From an uncultured Clostridia bacterium (GTDB lineage: Bacteria > Bacillota > Clostridia > Christensenellales > UBA1242), in the NCBI GenBank assembly GCA_944372745.1, contig CALWAB010000097.1, forward strand, positions 1-15,662: a stretch of 15,662 bases of DNA. The letters run 5' to 3'. The position numbers and the translations under genes were made by a program. Position 1 is the first letter of the stretch. Each line of letters starts with the position of its first letter. The notes under the pieces were generated by a model, which worked only from the letters and a program-made list of their open reading frames with translations, searched no databases and was not told where the DNA came from. Below, piece by piece: positions 7,088 to 14,712 of this stretch.

Positions 7088-8554
7088 ATGGACGCAGGAA
7101 GTATAACAATGCTTGTGGTGTACATTATTAATACAATACTAGCAATTGTAATGATTTTTGTAGAAAAAAGACAAGCCCAATCTGTGATAGCGTGGTTATC
7201 AGTTATGGTATTCTTACCTATAATTGGCTTTATTTTATACATATTATTGGGTAGTGGACTTGGTTTAAGAACTAGATTAATGTTAAAAAAGACAAATATG
7301 GCTAATGTCATAAACAACAAAGAGATGAGAGAAATAATTGTTTCTCATAATTATGTTTTTGACAAGAATACTAATGCTATATTAAGTAAATACCATGAAC
7401 TTATAGAATTTAATTATACTTGGGCAGATAGCATATTGACAAATAATAATAAGGTACAATTTTTTAATGATGGGCTTGAAAAATTTAATGCCTTAAAAGA
7501 AGATATAAAAAACGCTAAAAATCATATACATTTAGATTACTACATTTTTGCTAATGACACCATAGGCAAAGAAATACTTGAATTATGTATTTCAAAATTA
7601 AAATCTGGTGTTAAAGTAAAGATTATTATAGACAGTGTCGGTTCTTTAAAGACTAGAAGAAGACATTTTAAACAATTCATCAAAGCTGGTGGGGAATTTT
7701 GTGAATTCTTTCCACCTATAATTCCTCTTAAATTGTTTAATTTCAAAATGAATTATAGAAATCATAGAAAAATTGCAGTTATAGATGGCAAAATTGGTTA
7801 TGTTGGGGGGATAAATTTAAGACTTGACCATATGGGCTTTGACAAGAGATTAAAACCTTGGAGAGATGCTCATATTCGCATAGAAGGGACTGGAGTATTT
7901 GGATTACAATCTACCTTTTTATCAGATTGGCGTTTTTCAAAAAATGATTATAAATATCCAATTAGATATCTAAGTAGTGAATATTTTCCTGAAAGTGAAA
8001 AAATAGGTGATTGTCCTATTCAAGTTGTTACTAGTGGGCCTAATAATGATAAATGCGAAATTAAAAATTGTCTTGTTAAAATGATAAATCTTGCAAAAAG
8101 GAATATAAGAATACAAACTCCATATTTTGTTCCAGATGAAGTTTACTTAGATAGTATAAAATTAGCTAAAGCTAGTGGAATTGATGTTGAAATAATGATA
8201 CCTGAAATTCCTGATAAGCGATTTGTATATTATGCTAGTTTGAGTTATCTTAGTGATTTAGTGAAATTAGGTGTTAAGGTATATACATATCGTGGTTTCT
8301 TACATTCAAAGACAATGACAATAGATGATGAAATATGTACTGTTGGTACTTGTAATAGTGATATTAGGTCATTTAAACTCAATTTTGAAATAAATACTGT
8401 TATATACAATAAAAGTTTTACAGAACAGGTAGTCAATGCTTTCAAAAATGATAGGGCAAATAGTGATATCTTTGATGAAAAGAAAATAAAACAATTATCT
8501 TTTTATAAACGCTTTAAAATGAATTTATTTAGATTATTTACGCCTATATTATAA
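7088..8554 (+). CDS. cls: Cardiolipin synthase (phospholipase D family)
   Basis: A 488-residue membrane enzyme that joins two phosphatidylglycerols to give cardiolipin and glycerol. Two N-terminal transmembrane helices (about 5-25 and 34-55, the PLDc_N region) precede two PLD catalytic domains. Both HKD motifs are intact: H226-x-K228-x4-D233 in NHRKIAVID and H406-x-K408-x4-D413 in LHSKTMTID, each followed by a glycine/serine/asparagine turn (GGINL; GTCNSD). Length matches the usual 480-510. ATG 7088 follows AAAGGGA at 7076-7082. The gene has its own promoter, and no strong terminator follows, so some readthrough into the next gene is possible. The genomic company of NfeD/SPFH is compatible with shared envelope work but proves nothing. 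Confidence in the family is high; the exact phospholipid substrate is inferred. Confidence 0.95.
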   Translation: MDAGSITMLVVYIINTILAIVMIFVEKRQAQSVIAWLSVMVFLPIIGFILYILLGSGLGLRTRLMLKKTNMANVINNKEMREIIVSHNYVFDKNTNAILSKYHELIEFNYTWADSILTNNNKVQFFNDGLEKFNALKEDIKNAKNHIHLDYYIFANDTIGKEILELCISKLKSGVKVKIIIDSVGSLKTRRRHFKQFIKAGGEFCEFFPPIIPLKLFNFKMNYRNHRKIAVIDGKIGYVGGINLRLDHMGFDKRLKPWRDAHIRIEGTGVFGLQSTFLSDWRFSKNDYKYPIRYLSSEYFPESEKIGDCPIQVVTSGPNNDKCEIKNCLVKMINLAKRNIRIQTPYFVPDEVYLDSIKLAKASGIDVEIMIPEIPDKRFVYYASLSYLSDLVKLGVKVYTYRGFLHSKTMTIDDEICTVGTCNSDIRSFKLNFEINTVIYNKSFTEQVVNAFKNDRANSDIFDEKKIKQLSFYKRFKMNLFRLFTPIL

Positions 8555-8580
8555 AAAGCTTGGAAATGTCTTAACATAAG

Positions 8581-8610
8581 TTGACAAATTAAAAAAGCAA
8601 ATGATATAAT
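8581..8610 (+). promoter_or_regulatory. Strong promoter of the Sel1-like/CPBP operon
   Basis: A perfect TTGACA at 8581-8586, an 18-nt spacer and a perfect TATAAT at 8605-8610 with an upstream TGA (extended -10). The start is near 8617, which would place the transcript start within the GAGGAG at 8616-8621, so the leader is extremely short (about 10 nt) if this is the real start. Confidence 0.8.
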
Positions 8611-8626
8611 CAAGTGAGGAGAAATT

Positions 8627-9217
8627 ATGGCAATTAAACAAGTATGGAACGATAAAATAGCAAAATCTTTCCAAAATATGACTTTTGATGAACAATCACA
8701 ATTATATCGCAAATTTAAAAGGCAATTTGATGCACTAAGTATTTATAACATTGATCGTGCCAATGAAGAATATGAGGCATATTTAGAAGAAACAGTAATG
8801 TTAGCATGTGAAGGGGATGTAATTGCACAAGATTTTTTGACTTATATTTATAAAAAAGGTAGAGTAGAATTATTTGAAAATAATCTTCTTAGAGCTTATA
8901 AATGGGGCATTATAGCCAGTGCAAATGGTAGTAAACTATCTATATCGAGATTAAAATTTTTTTATCAACCTGCTTTTTATAAAATTGCCGAACATCCTAA
9001 ATTAGACGAAGTTATTGATAATTACAATTTAACGAGCGAGAATATAGAATATTTTTTTGGGAGTGCTCTTGCAGATATGATAATGAGTGTGACGGATGTT
9101 AATTTAAAAGAAATGAGTCAGTTACCTATTATTCCTGAACCTTTTTCTGATGAAAGTTTGAGAGAGCTTGAAAGAGTTCGTGATAGAGTGATAGAGAATA
9201 TGATGAGTTTATTATAG
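8627..9217 (+). CDS. Uncharacterised protein with a degenerate Sel1-like (TPR-type) helix pair
   Basis: A 196-residue soluble, mostly helical protein with no signal peptide or transmembrane helix. Residues about 63-108 look like one degenerate Sel1 repeat: acidic-Gly then AQ, FLTYIYKKG, a linker with NNLLRAYKW, then IIASANGSKLSISRL, resembling the family pattern of small-residue and W/A/NG positions. The rest is unrecognised; the C-terminal part is acidic and ends in a helix (SLRELERVRDRVIENMMSLL). GAGGAG at 8616-8621 serves ATG 8627. The next gene, a CPBP-type protease, starts 9 nt after the stop and its ribosome binding site overlaps that stop, so the two are made together. Sel1 repeats mediate protein contacts, so a role as partner or regulator of the membrane proteases is possible, but this is inference. 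It could equally be an unrelated helical protein. Confidence 0.8.
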   Translation: MAIKQVWNDKIAKSFQNMTFDEQSQLYRKFKRQFDALSIYNIDRANEEYEAYLEETVMLACEGDVIAQDFLTYIYKKGRVELFENNLLRAYKWGIIASANGSKLSISRLKFFYQPAFYKIAEHPKLDEVIDNYNLTSENIEYFFGSALADMIMSVTDVNLKEMSQLPIIPEPFSDESLRELERVRDRVIENMMSLL

Positions 9218-9225
9218 GAGTACTA

Positions 9226-10284
9226 ATGAATAAAAAAGAATATAGATTGTATTATGATCCAAAAGATTCTACACGCATATTTTTATATGCGTTGCTTTTT
9301 CCGTACTTAGCAATGTTTATTTTGTATGCCATTTATATGATGATTGGCTCATCAATAAATATGAATAGTGCAGATTTTATGGAATTATTGCCAGTGGTTA
9401 TGATTAACGCAGTATTTATGCAATTATGTTTTATAGTGCTGTTTTTTTCGTTTAACTATAAAAGGCGAATAAATTTTGTAACTGCTACTAAACTAAATAA
9501 AAAACCAAATGCTTGGGCTTTTGCTGTTGCAATATGCTTAGGGTTTGCATTTATGTGGTTTTCATCACCTCTTATGACACTTTTTGAAGAGGGACTTACA
9601 GCTATAGGATTTAATATTGATAGTAATTTAGGGTTTCCGCTGACAAATGCGGGGAATATTATTTTTGCAATTATTGGACTAGGTATTATACCTGCATTCA
9701 TAGAGGAATTTATCTTCCGTGGGGCAATATTACAGGGGCTTAGGAAACATGGTGATTGGTTTGCTATAATTATGTCTGCATTACTTTTTATGTTAATGCA
9801 TGCTAATATTCAACAAACTATTTATCAATTCGCCTTTGGAATCTTAGCAGGATGGCTTGTTGTTAAGACTGGTTCAATCTGGACCTCTATCGCTATACAT
9901 GGTTTAAATAATATTTTTGTTATAATCTTGCAGTCTATCAATGAAATTAATGGAACAGCAAGCGAAACGGTGGCTTTAGATACGGAGTTTATAGTACAAA
10001 CTGTTATTTATACATTAGTGCTTGTAGCATTGTTGTGGCTGGGAATTTATTTGATAAATAAATTTTGTAGTAATAAAAATGATAAATCTATTACAGAAAT
10101 AAAAGATAAGAAAACTAATATTCAGAATAAAACGATTGTAGCTGAAGATGGAAGCAAGAATATGTCTTTTAAGGAAGGCTTCAAAGATTATATGAGTGAT
10201 ATAACTTTGAAACGCGAAGGTATACTTGGGGTGTTTGTTGCTTTGTTATTGTTAATTATAAATTCTGTTGCGATGTTGATGTAG
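9226..10284 (+). CDS. CPBP-family intramembrane metalloprotease (CAAX protease/Abi type), copy 1
   Basis: A 352-residue polytopic membrane protein of the Rce1-like CPBP family. All family motifs are present: EExxxR at E160-E161-x3-R165 (EEFIFRG), FxxxH at F188-H192 (FMLMH), and HxxxN at H225-N229 (HGLNN), so the active site looks intact. About four helices lie before the motifs and several after. A polar cytoplasmic-type linker (about 283-325) leads to an extra helix at 332-352 that ends the protein, beyond the usual core. GGAG at 9217-9220 overlaps the previous stop and serves ATG 9226. Bacterial members are linked to bacteriocin self-immunity, prenyl-protein processing or membrane protein turnover; no substrate is evident here and no bacteriocin precursor is seen nearby. 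A second CPBP gene of the same design follows. Confidence 0.9.
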   Translation: MNKKEYRLYYDPKDSTRIFLYALLFPYLAMFILYAIYMMIGSSINMNSADFMELLPVVMINAVFMQLCFIVLFFSFNYKRRINFVTATKLNKKPNAWAFAVAICLGFAFMWFSSPLMTLFEEGLTAIGFNIDSNLGFPLTNAGNIIFAIIGLGIIPAFIEEFIFRGAILQGLRKHGDWFAIIMSALLFMLMHANIQQTIYQFAFGILAGWLVVKTGSIWTSIAIHGLNNIFVIILQSINEINGTASETVALDTEFIVQTVIYTLVLVALLWLGIYLINKFCSNKNDKSITEIKDKKTNIQNKTIVAEDGSKNMSFKEGFKDYMSDITLKREGILGVFVALLLLIINSVAMLM

Positions 10285-10370
10285 TACTAATAAAATCTTA
10301 AAATATTGAATATAATTTATGTATAATTAAATAGCATTTTATGGCATATAAATAATACAAAAGGAGAATG

Positions 10371-11627
10371 ATGGAAGAACTTATAAAAAATGATAAGAGG
10401 TTGTTTTGGTGCAATCTTTGCTACTTTATAATTCTTACACTTTTTGTTGTATTAAGAATTATAAGTAGTCTTGGACTTCTTAATATAGGTGATTACGAAG
10501 ACGCATTATTTACATTATTGACACAAGTAGTTATTTTGTTTGCTGTGCCTTTATTGATGTACACACTAGTTTTCAAGCAAAAACCTAAAGATATCTTTCG
10601 TGTCTTTGGCTATAGAAAAATAAGTTTTAAAGTAGTGTTGTGTAGTATTGGTATGGGGTTTGTAGCTTTTTTTGTGATAATGTTTGTATCAAGCTTTTTT
10701 TCAGTTTTTATACAAATGTTAGGTTATGAGCCTTATGTCTCTTATGGTACAAGTAGCGAAGTGAGTATTTGGTCATTTTTGCTAAGTATGTTAACAGTAG
10801 CTATTATGCCTGCTATTTTTGAAGAGTTTTCACATAGAGGGATGCTTTTGTCTGGATTCAACAAAATGGGTTCGGTTAAAGCTATTGTTATGTCTGGTTT
10901 GCTTTTTGGTTTAATGCATTTGAATATTAATCAATTCTTCTATGCGTTTGTGGTAGGTATGTTATTGGCTACTGTGGCATTGATTACTAGAAGCATATGG
11001 CCAAGTGTGATTATACACTTTATAAATAATGGATTAAATACTTACCTAGATTTTGCCGAAACAAATGGCCTTTGGGGGGCTAATTTTAATGAAATAGTCA
11101 GTATGTCAGGCGTAAATGTGTTGTTAAGATTTGTATTGTATATTTTGATTATTACGATAGTCTTATATGTAGGTGTGTGGCTATTAATAAAAATGTTTAC
11201 TCTTACAAAACAGGCACAATTCAAAAAATTTGTTTCTGAATTCACTAATATTAAAGACCCTAAACAAGTTATAGATATTGAGAATGCTGATGAATTATTA
11301 AAAATTTACCTTACTGAAGGTAAAAGTATTGATGAAGATTTGCAAAAACAAAAAAATAAAAATGGAGATGGGGATAAAGACGCACCACAATATGAAGAAA
11401 CTGGAGTCCCTCAAGTTCTAGTTAAGAAGGCAGATGGTAGTATAGAAGTGCAACAGCAATCTCGTGATTCTCGTGGTATGACATTTGCTGAACTTATAAA
11501 ATTACTATTGCCGAAAGATAATGGGGAAAAATATAAACCGACATTCAAAGAAAACTTTTTCTTATATTGTTCAATATGTTTGGGTGCTGTAGTTACACTA
11601 ATGACATTTATTTGGGGATTATTTTAA
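10371..11627 (+). CDS. CPBP-family intramembrane metalloprotease, copy 2
   Basis: A 418-residue polytopic membrane protein, paralogue-like to the preceding gene. Motifs: E151-E152-x3-R156 (EEFSHRG), F179-x3-H183 (FGLMH) and H216-x3-N220 (HFINN). The cytoplasmic linker after the core is longer than in copy 1 (about 275-395), polar and charged, with a ...KKADGSIEV... segment that echoes the AEDGSKN segment of copy 1. A final helix (about 396-418) closes the protein. Two ATGs are adjacent (10368 and 10371); I prefer 10371 because GGAG at 10363-10366 is only 1 nt from the first. An 86-nt gap separates it from copy 1 without a terminator or convincing promoter. Its TAA overlaps the rlmH ATG. Function beyond protease family is unknown. 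Confidence 0.9.
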   Translation: MEELIKNDKRLFWCNLCYFIILTLFVVLRIISSLGLLNIGDYEDALFTLLTQVVILFAVPLLMYTLVFKQKPKDIFRVFGYRKISFKVVLCSIGMGFVAFFVIMFVSSFFSVFIQMLGYEPYVSYGTSSEVSIWSFLLSMLTVAIMPAIFEEFSHRGMLLSGFNKMGSVKAIVMSGLLFGLMHLNINQFFYAFVVGMLLATVALITRSIWPSVIIHFINNGLNTYLDFAETNGLWGANFNEIVSMSGVNVLLRFVLYILIITIVLYVGVWLLIKMFTLTKQAQFKKFVSEFTNIKDPKQVIDIENADELLKIYLTEGKSIDEDLQKQKNKNGDGDKDAPQYEETGVPQVLVKKADGSIEVQQQSRDSRGMTFAELIKLLLPKDNGEKYKPTFKENFFLYCSICLGAVVTLMTFIWGLF

Positions 11628-12079
11628 TGAAGATAAAAGTGGTTTGTGTGGGAACAATAAAGGAGCCATTCTATAAAGATGCTATTGCTGAATACTCCAA
11701 GCGTATGCAAAAATATTGTAAACTGGAAATTGTTGAAGTAAAACAGGGTAAAAGTGATAATGAGAATGCAAAAAAAGAAGAATATGATTTACTTTTTAAT
11801 CAATTAGAAGGTTACATAGTCGCATTATGTATTGAGGGTAAGATGATGAATAGTGAACAATTAGCAAATAAATTTAATGAACTAGGTGTGATAGGAAACT
11901 CAACAATTACTTTTGTTATAGGTGGTTCTTTTGGTTTAGATGAAAGGATTAAGGAATATGCTGATTTAAAGTTGTCATTTTCAAAATTAACTTTTCCGCA
12001 TCAATTATTTAGAGTAATGTTATTAGAACAAATATATAGAGCTTTTACAATAATAAATAATACACCATATCACAAATGA
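11627..12079 (+). CDS. rlmH: 23S rRNA (pseudouridine-1915-N3)-methyltransferase RlmH
   Basis: A 150-residue SPOUT methyltransferase that methylates N3 of pseudouridine 1915 in helix 69 of 23S rRNA using S-adenosylmethionine. Visible family marks: the N-terminal MKIKVVCVGTIKEPFYKDAI start, the CIEGKMMNSEQLA strand-helix, the knot's cofactor loop FVIGGSFGL, SKLTFPHQLFRVMLLEQIYRA, and the conserved C-terminal YHK. Slightly shorter than the usual 155-160. I chose ATG 11627, which shares one base with the stop of the preceding gene (TAATG), because it gives the canonical N-terminus; an in-frame ATG at 11567 lies inside that gene and would add 20 atypical residues. There is no good Shine-Dalgarno sequence, only a GGGG run at 11614-11617, so translation probably depends on coupling with the protease gene. 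Confidence 0.96.
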   Translation: MKIKVVCVGTIKEPFYKDAIAEYSKRMQKYCKLEIVEVKQGKSDNENAKKEEYDLLFNQLEGYIVALCIEGKMMNSEQLANKFNELGVIGNSTITFVIGGSFGLDERIKEYADLKLSFSKLTFPHQLFRVMLLEQIYRAFTIINNTPYHK

Positions 12080-12089
12080 GGAGTATATT

Positions 12090-12776
12090 ATGAGTATTGT
12101 AGTTATAGAAGGAACGGATGGAAGTGGAAAAGCTACACAATCTAAATTACTTACACAAAGATTGAATGAAAAAAATATAAAGGCTTTCAGACAATCTTTC
12201 CCTAATTATGGGACTGCTGGGGCAAGACCAGTCGAAACTTTATTGTCAGGTGAATTAGGGGCGAATGTAGAAGCATTAGATGAATATCAAAGTAGTGTTT
12301 TATTTGCTGTAGATAGGTTATGGACTTATAAAAGCGTTTTATCTAAACATATAAATAATGGTGAGTTAATTATATTGGATAGATATGTTGAATCTAATTT
12401 ACTCTATCAGGCAACTAGGATAAAAGAGCAAAATAAATATAAAGAATATGTAGATTGGTTATTAAATTTTGAATATAATATTTTAAAATTGCCTAAGCCA
12501 GATATTATAATTTATTTAAATATGCCACCGAATATTTCAAAGCGATTAATAGATTCTAGGGGAAATAAAAATGGATTAAATGATGACATTTATGAAAAAA
12601 ATAATGAGTATATGATGAATGTTTATCAAAGGGGTTTAAAAATAGCTAAAGCACAAAATTTTGATATTATTGATTGTGTGGATAGGGAAATGGCTTTGAA
12701 GAGCATAGAATCTATAAACGATGAAATTTTTAATAAGGTTTGCAATAAAATTTTGACACACTCTTTAGAAAAATAA
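12090..12776 (+). CDS. tmk: Thymidylate kinase (dTMP kinase)
   Basis: A 228-residue cytoplasmic kinase that turns dTMP into dTDP for DNA synthesis. The P-loop is at residues 8-16 (GTDGSGKAT), and the DRY motif with its serine at D97-R98-Y99-S102. A family-typical LPKPDIIIYLNMPP strand leads to a lid region (about RGNKNGLNDDIYEKNNEYM) with several basic and acidic residues. Length is somewhat above the usual 205-215, mainly from a longer C-terminal helix. GAGGAG at 12078-12083 overlaps the rlmH stop and lies 6 nt before ATG 12090, so it is in the same transcript as rlmH. Together with ndk downstream it would supply dTTP (dTMP to dTDP by Tmk, dTDP to dTTP by Ndk). The specificity for dTMP is inferred from family resemblance. 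Confidence 0.93.
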   Translation: MSIVVIEGTDGSGKATQSKLLTQRLNEKNIKAFRQSFPNYGTAGARPVETLLSGELGANVEALDEYQSSVLFAVDRLWTYKSVLSKHINNGELIILDRYVESNLLYQATRIKEQNKYKEYVDWLLNFEYNILKLPKPDIIIYLNMPPNISKRLIDSRGNKNGLNDDIYEKNNEYMMNVYQRGLKIAKAQNFDIIDCVDREMALKSIESINDEIFNKVCNKILTHSLEK

Positions 12777-12783
12777 ATATAAT
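12753..12783 (+). promoter_or_regulatory. Candidate promoter for a leaderless M14 peptidase mRNA
   Basis: Within the last codons of tmk, TTGACA at 12753-12758 and TATAAT at 12778-12783 are separated by 19 nt, both hexamers perfect. The spacer is 2 nt longer than ideal. The expected transcription start, 7 nt after the -10, is 12790, exactly the A of the next gene's ATG. A chance match in AT-rich DNA remains possible. Confidence 0.45.
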
Positions 12784-12789
12784 ATTTTT

Positions 12790-13707
12790 ATGAATGAATA
12801 CAATTTATATTTACAGAAAATAGAGGAACTAAAAAGAATAGGTTTAGAGCCTGAAGTGTATGGGTATACTAGTTTGGGTGCACCAATGTATGTTTACAAA
12901 TTATCCAAAAGAGTTGATTATACAAAAAAGCCAATTAAAGTCTTGGTGCAAGCGGGTATACATGCTCGTGAGTACATCACGACTTTTTTGTTATTTTCTT
13001 TGATTGAATATTACGCTGTTAGAATATATAGAGAGTTATCAATGCTCAACAAAGAAAGGAAAAATGCTTATTTAAAGCTTAATTATGAATTATATTTTGC
13101 TGTCAATACAAATGTAGATGGTTTTAGGCTATGTACTGAAGGAATTAATTTTGTAAAGGATTTACAACTTAAAGAACGATTATTATTGATTAATCAAGGC
13201 AATATGGATTTTTCCCTTTATAAGGCTAATATCAATGGTGTAGATTTAAATGTAAATTTTGATGCTAGATGGGGAACAGGAAAAAGCAATATAAAATTTA
13301 AGCACCACGAAAATTTTATAGGCGACAGACCAAATAGTGAGATAGAAACTAGAAACTTAATTGCATTAACTAACAATATAAAGCCTGATATTACTATAAG
13401 TTATCACTCAAAGGGAGAAGAAATATATTACGATTTCTTTCAAGACGAAGAAGATAAAAAAAGAGATAGGGAAATTGCAAAAGTAATTGAAAAAACAACT
13501 AAATACAAAATAGTTGATTTATCTACATATAGTGCTGGAGGATTTAAAGATTATTGCATAGAAAAGTATAAAATTCCGTCATTTACCTTAGAAGTAGGCA
13601 AAGACATTTATTCGCATCCATTGGGATTAGATAAATTACCATATATTTTTAGGCAAAATAAATATGTGATAGCCAATATATTAAAATTTTTATCTACAAA
13701 TAATTAA
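12790..13707 (+). CDS. M14-family zinc carboxypeptidase (gamma-D-glutamyl-diaminopimelate peptidase-like)
   Basis: A 305-residue soluble metallopeptidase of the M14 fold. Zinc ligands are H58 and E61 in the HAREY motif and H206 in SYHSKG; the catalytic glutamate is E268 in FTLEVG. The NVNFDARWG stretch sits where M14 enzymes carry their DLNRNF substrate-binding motif, with Val and Asp in place of the usual residues, which may alter specificity. There is no signal peptide or cell-wall-binding repeat, so it should act in the cytoplasm. By family analogy it may trim muropeptides (D-Glu-diaminopimelate bonds) during wall recycling, but that substrate is inferred. The 13-nt gap after tmk has no Shine-Dalgarno sequence (ATATAATATTTTT), which is unusual here; either the mRNA is leaderless from 12753-12783 or translation re-initiates after tmk. 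Confidence 0.88.
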   Translation: MNEYNLYLQKIEELKRIGLEPEVYGYTSLGAPMYVYKLSKRVDYTKKPIKVLVQAGIHAREYITTFLLFSLIEYYAVRIYRELSMLNKERKNAYLKLNYELYFAVNTNVDGFRLCTEGINFVKDLQLKERLLLINQGNMDFSLYKANINGVDLNVNFDARWGTGKSNIKFKHHENFIGDRPNSEIETRNLIALTNNIKPDITISYHSKGEEIYYDFFQDEEDKKRDREIAKVIEKTTKYKIVDLSTYSAGGFKDYCIEKYKIPSFTLEVGKDIYSHPLGLDKLPYIFRQNKYVIANILKFLSTNN

Positions 13708-13735
13708 AAAATATTTTTATTAATTTAATTTTTGT

Positions 13736-13763
13736 TTGAAATAATTTTGTTTTATGTTATAAT
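13736..13763 (+). promoter_or_regulatory. Promoter of ndk
   Basis: TTGAAA at 13736-13741, a 16-nt spacer and TATAAT at 13758-13763 with an upstream TGT (extended -10). The predicted start is near 13770, giving a leader of about 34 nt that includes the AAGGAG at 13791-13796. Confidence 0.75.
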
Positions 13764-13803
13764 TTATTTGCATTTAAAGTAAATGCTAGAAAGGAGAAAT
13801 TAT

Positions 13804-14205
13804 ATGCAAAGAACTTATATTATGTTAAAACCAGATGCTATAAAACGCGGTCTTATGGGAAGAATAATACAAAGGATTGAAGACAAAGGATTTAATATTG
13901 TAAATGCCAAAATGTTTACTTTGACTGAAGCTCAGTTGGAAGAACATTATGCTCATTTGAAGGACAAGCCTTTTTTCAAAGATATTGTAAATTATATGAC
14001 TAGTGGTCCAGTTTTAGGTATGATAGTAGAAGGTGAAGATGTCATTCAAGGAATGAGAAAAATAATGGGAGCAACAAAATGGCTTGAAGCTGAAGCAGGG
14101 ACTATTAGAGGAGATTTCGCTTGCAATACTACTCAAAACTTGATTCACGGTTCAGATTCAGAAGAAACTGCTATGGCTGAAATAAAAAGATTTTTTGGGG
14201 AGTAA
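13804..14205 (+). CDS. ndk: Nucleoside diphosphate kinase
   Basis: A 133-residue kinase that moves the gamma-phosphate between nucleoside triphosphates and diphosphates through a phosphohistidine. The N-terminal TYIMLKPDAIKRG strand, the helix with KGF and the catalytic H115 in the signature NLIHGSDS are all present, as is the closing EIKRFFGE. Length is typical (130-150). I chose ATG 13804 because AAGGAG at 13791-13796 is 7 nt before it and the protein then begins with the family's usual residues; an in-frame ATG at 13783 lies before the ribosome binding site. It has its own promoter and terminator, so it is a single-gene unit. Confidence 0.97.
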   Translation: MQRTYIMLKPDAIKRGLMGRIIQRIEDKGFNIVNAKMFTLTEAQLEEHYAHLKDKPFFKDIVNYMTSGPVLGMIVEGEDVIQGMRKIMGATKWLEAEAGTIRGDFACNTTQNLIHGSDSEETAMAEIKRFFGE

Positions 14206-14213
14206 TATATTTC

Positions 14214-14245
14214 AGGGACAAATACTTTAGATTGTCCTTATTTTT
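14214..14245 (+). terminator. Intrinsic terminator after ndk
   Basis: AGGGACAA at 14214-14221 pairs with TTGTCCTT at 14232-14239 (one G-U) around a 10-nt loop, then ATTTTT. It sits 9 nt after the ndk stop. Confidence 0.8.
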
Positions 14246-14292
14246 AAATTTTGTTCCATTTTTTTACGAAAAAATAGTGCTAGGAGGATAAA

Positions 14293-14628
14293 ATGGATAA
14301 AAATTATGTAATTGATGGAAATTTTCGTAAAATATTATTGAAAATTATTGATAATCCTTTTGGGGTGTCTAATGTTGATGATTTAAACGATATAATTCCA
14401 TTTGAAGTGCCAGATGGGGAAGAAATTTTCATTGAAGATGGTCGTTGTTTTGTAAGACATAATAATAGTTATGTCACTTATTTTTATACAGATGGCAAAA
14501 CTTTAGATAATTACGAGTTAATTAAAAGAATAGTTATGAAATATGGAATACACCTTAATGGCGAAGATGAGCGTTCAAAGCAACATTTTGTAGAAGATGT
14601 AAAGAGTCTTTTAACTAGAACTAAATAA
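14293..14628 (+). CDS. Small uncharacterised protein
   Basis: A 111-residue acidic cytoplasmic-type protein that I do not recognise. It has an amphipathic N-terminal helix (FRKILLKIIDNPF), a central strand-rich stretch (EEIFIEDGRCFVRHNNSYVTYFYTDG) and a C-terminal helix with several charged residues. No signal peptide, transmembrane helix or metal-binding pattern is seen. A strong AGGAGG at 14282-14287, 5 nt before ATG 14293, supports it as a real gene. No convincing promoter lies between the ndk terminator and this start, only AT-rich sequence with T and A runs, so it may depend on readthrough or a weak promoter. The gene downstream has its own promoter, so the two are not obviously one operon. 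Confidence 0.8.
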   Translation: MDKNYVIDGNFRKILLKIIDNPFGVSNVDDLNDIIPFEVPDGEEIFIEDGRCFVRHNNSYVTYFYTDGKTLDNYELIKRIVMKYGIHLNGEDERSKQHFVEDVKSLLTRTK

Positions 14629-14660
14629 TTGTTTAATATATACAAATTTTTTGTTTGATA

Positions 14661-14689
14661 TTGAAATAATATAATTATGGTGTTATAAT
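14661..14689 (+). promoter_or_regulatory. Promoter of the 285-residue uncharacterised gene
   Basis: TTGAAA at 14661-14666, a 17-nt spacer and TATAAT at 14684-14689 with an upstream TGT (extended -10). The start is near 14696, giving a leader of about 17 nt that holds the GGAG at 14702-14705. Confidence 0.8.
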
Positions 14690-14712
14690 AAAAATAGTTA
14701 TGGAGATGTAAT

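Noticed and set aside
10306..10327. TTGAAT and TATAAT upstream of the second CPBP gene as a promoter
   Set aside because: The hexamers are only 10 nt apart, far too close; other pairings at 17-18 nt match poorly.
11567..11626. Longer N-terminus for RlmH inside the preceding gene
   Set aside because: RlmH proteins begin at the MKIKVVCVG strand, which matches ATG 11627; the 20 extra residues are simply the protease's end in another frame.
13783..13803. Upstream ATG for ndk
   Set aside because: It lies before the AAGGAG site, which is correctly spaced for ATG 13804, the family's usual N-terminus.
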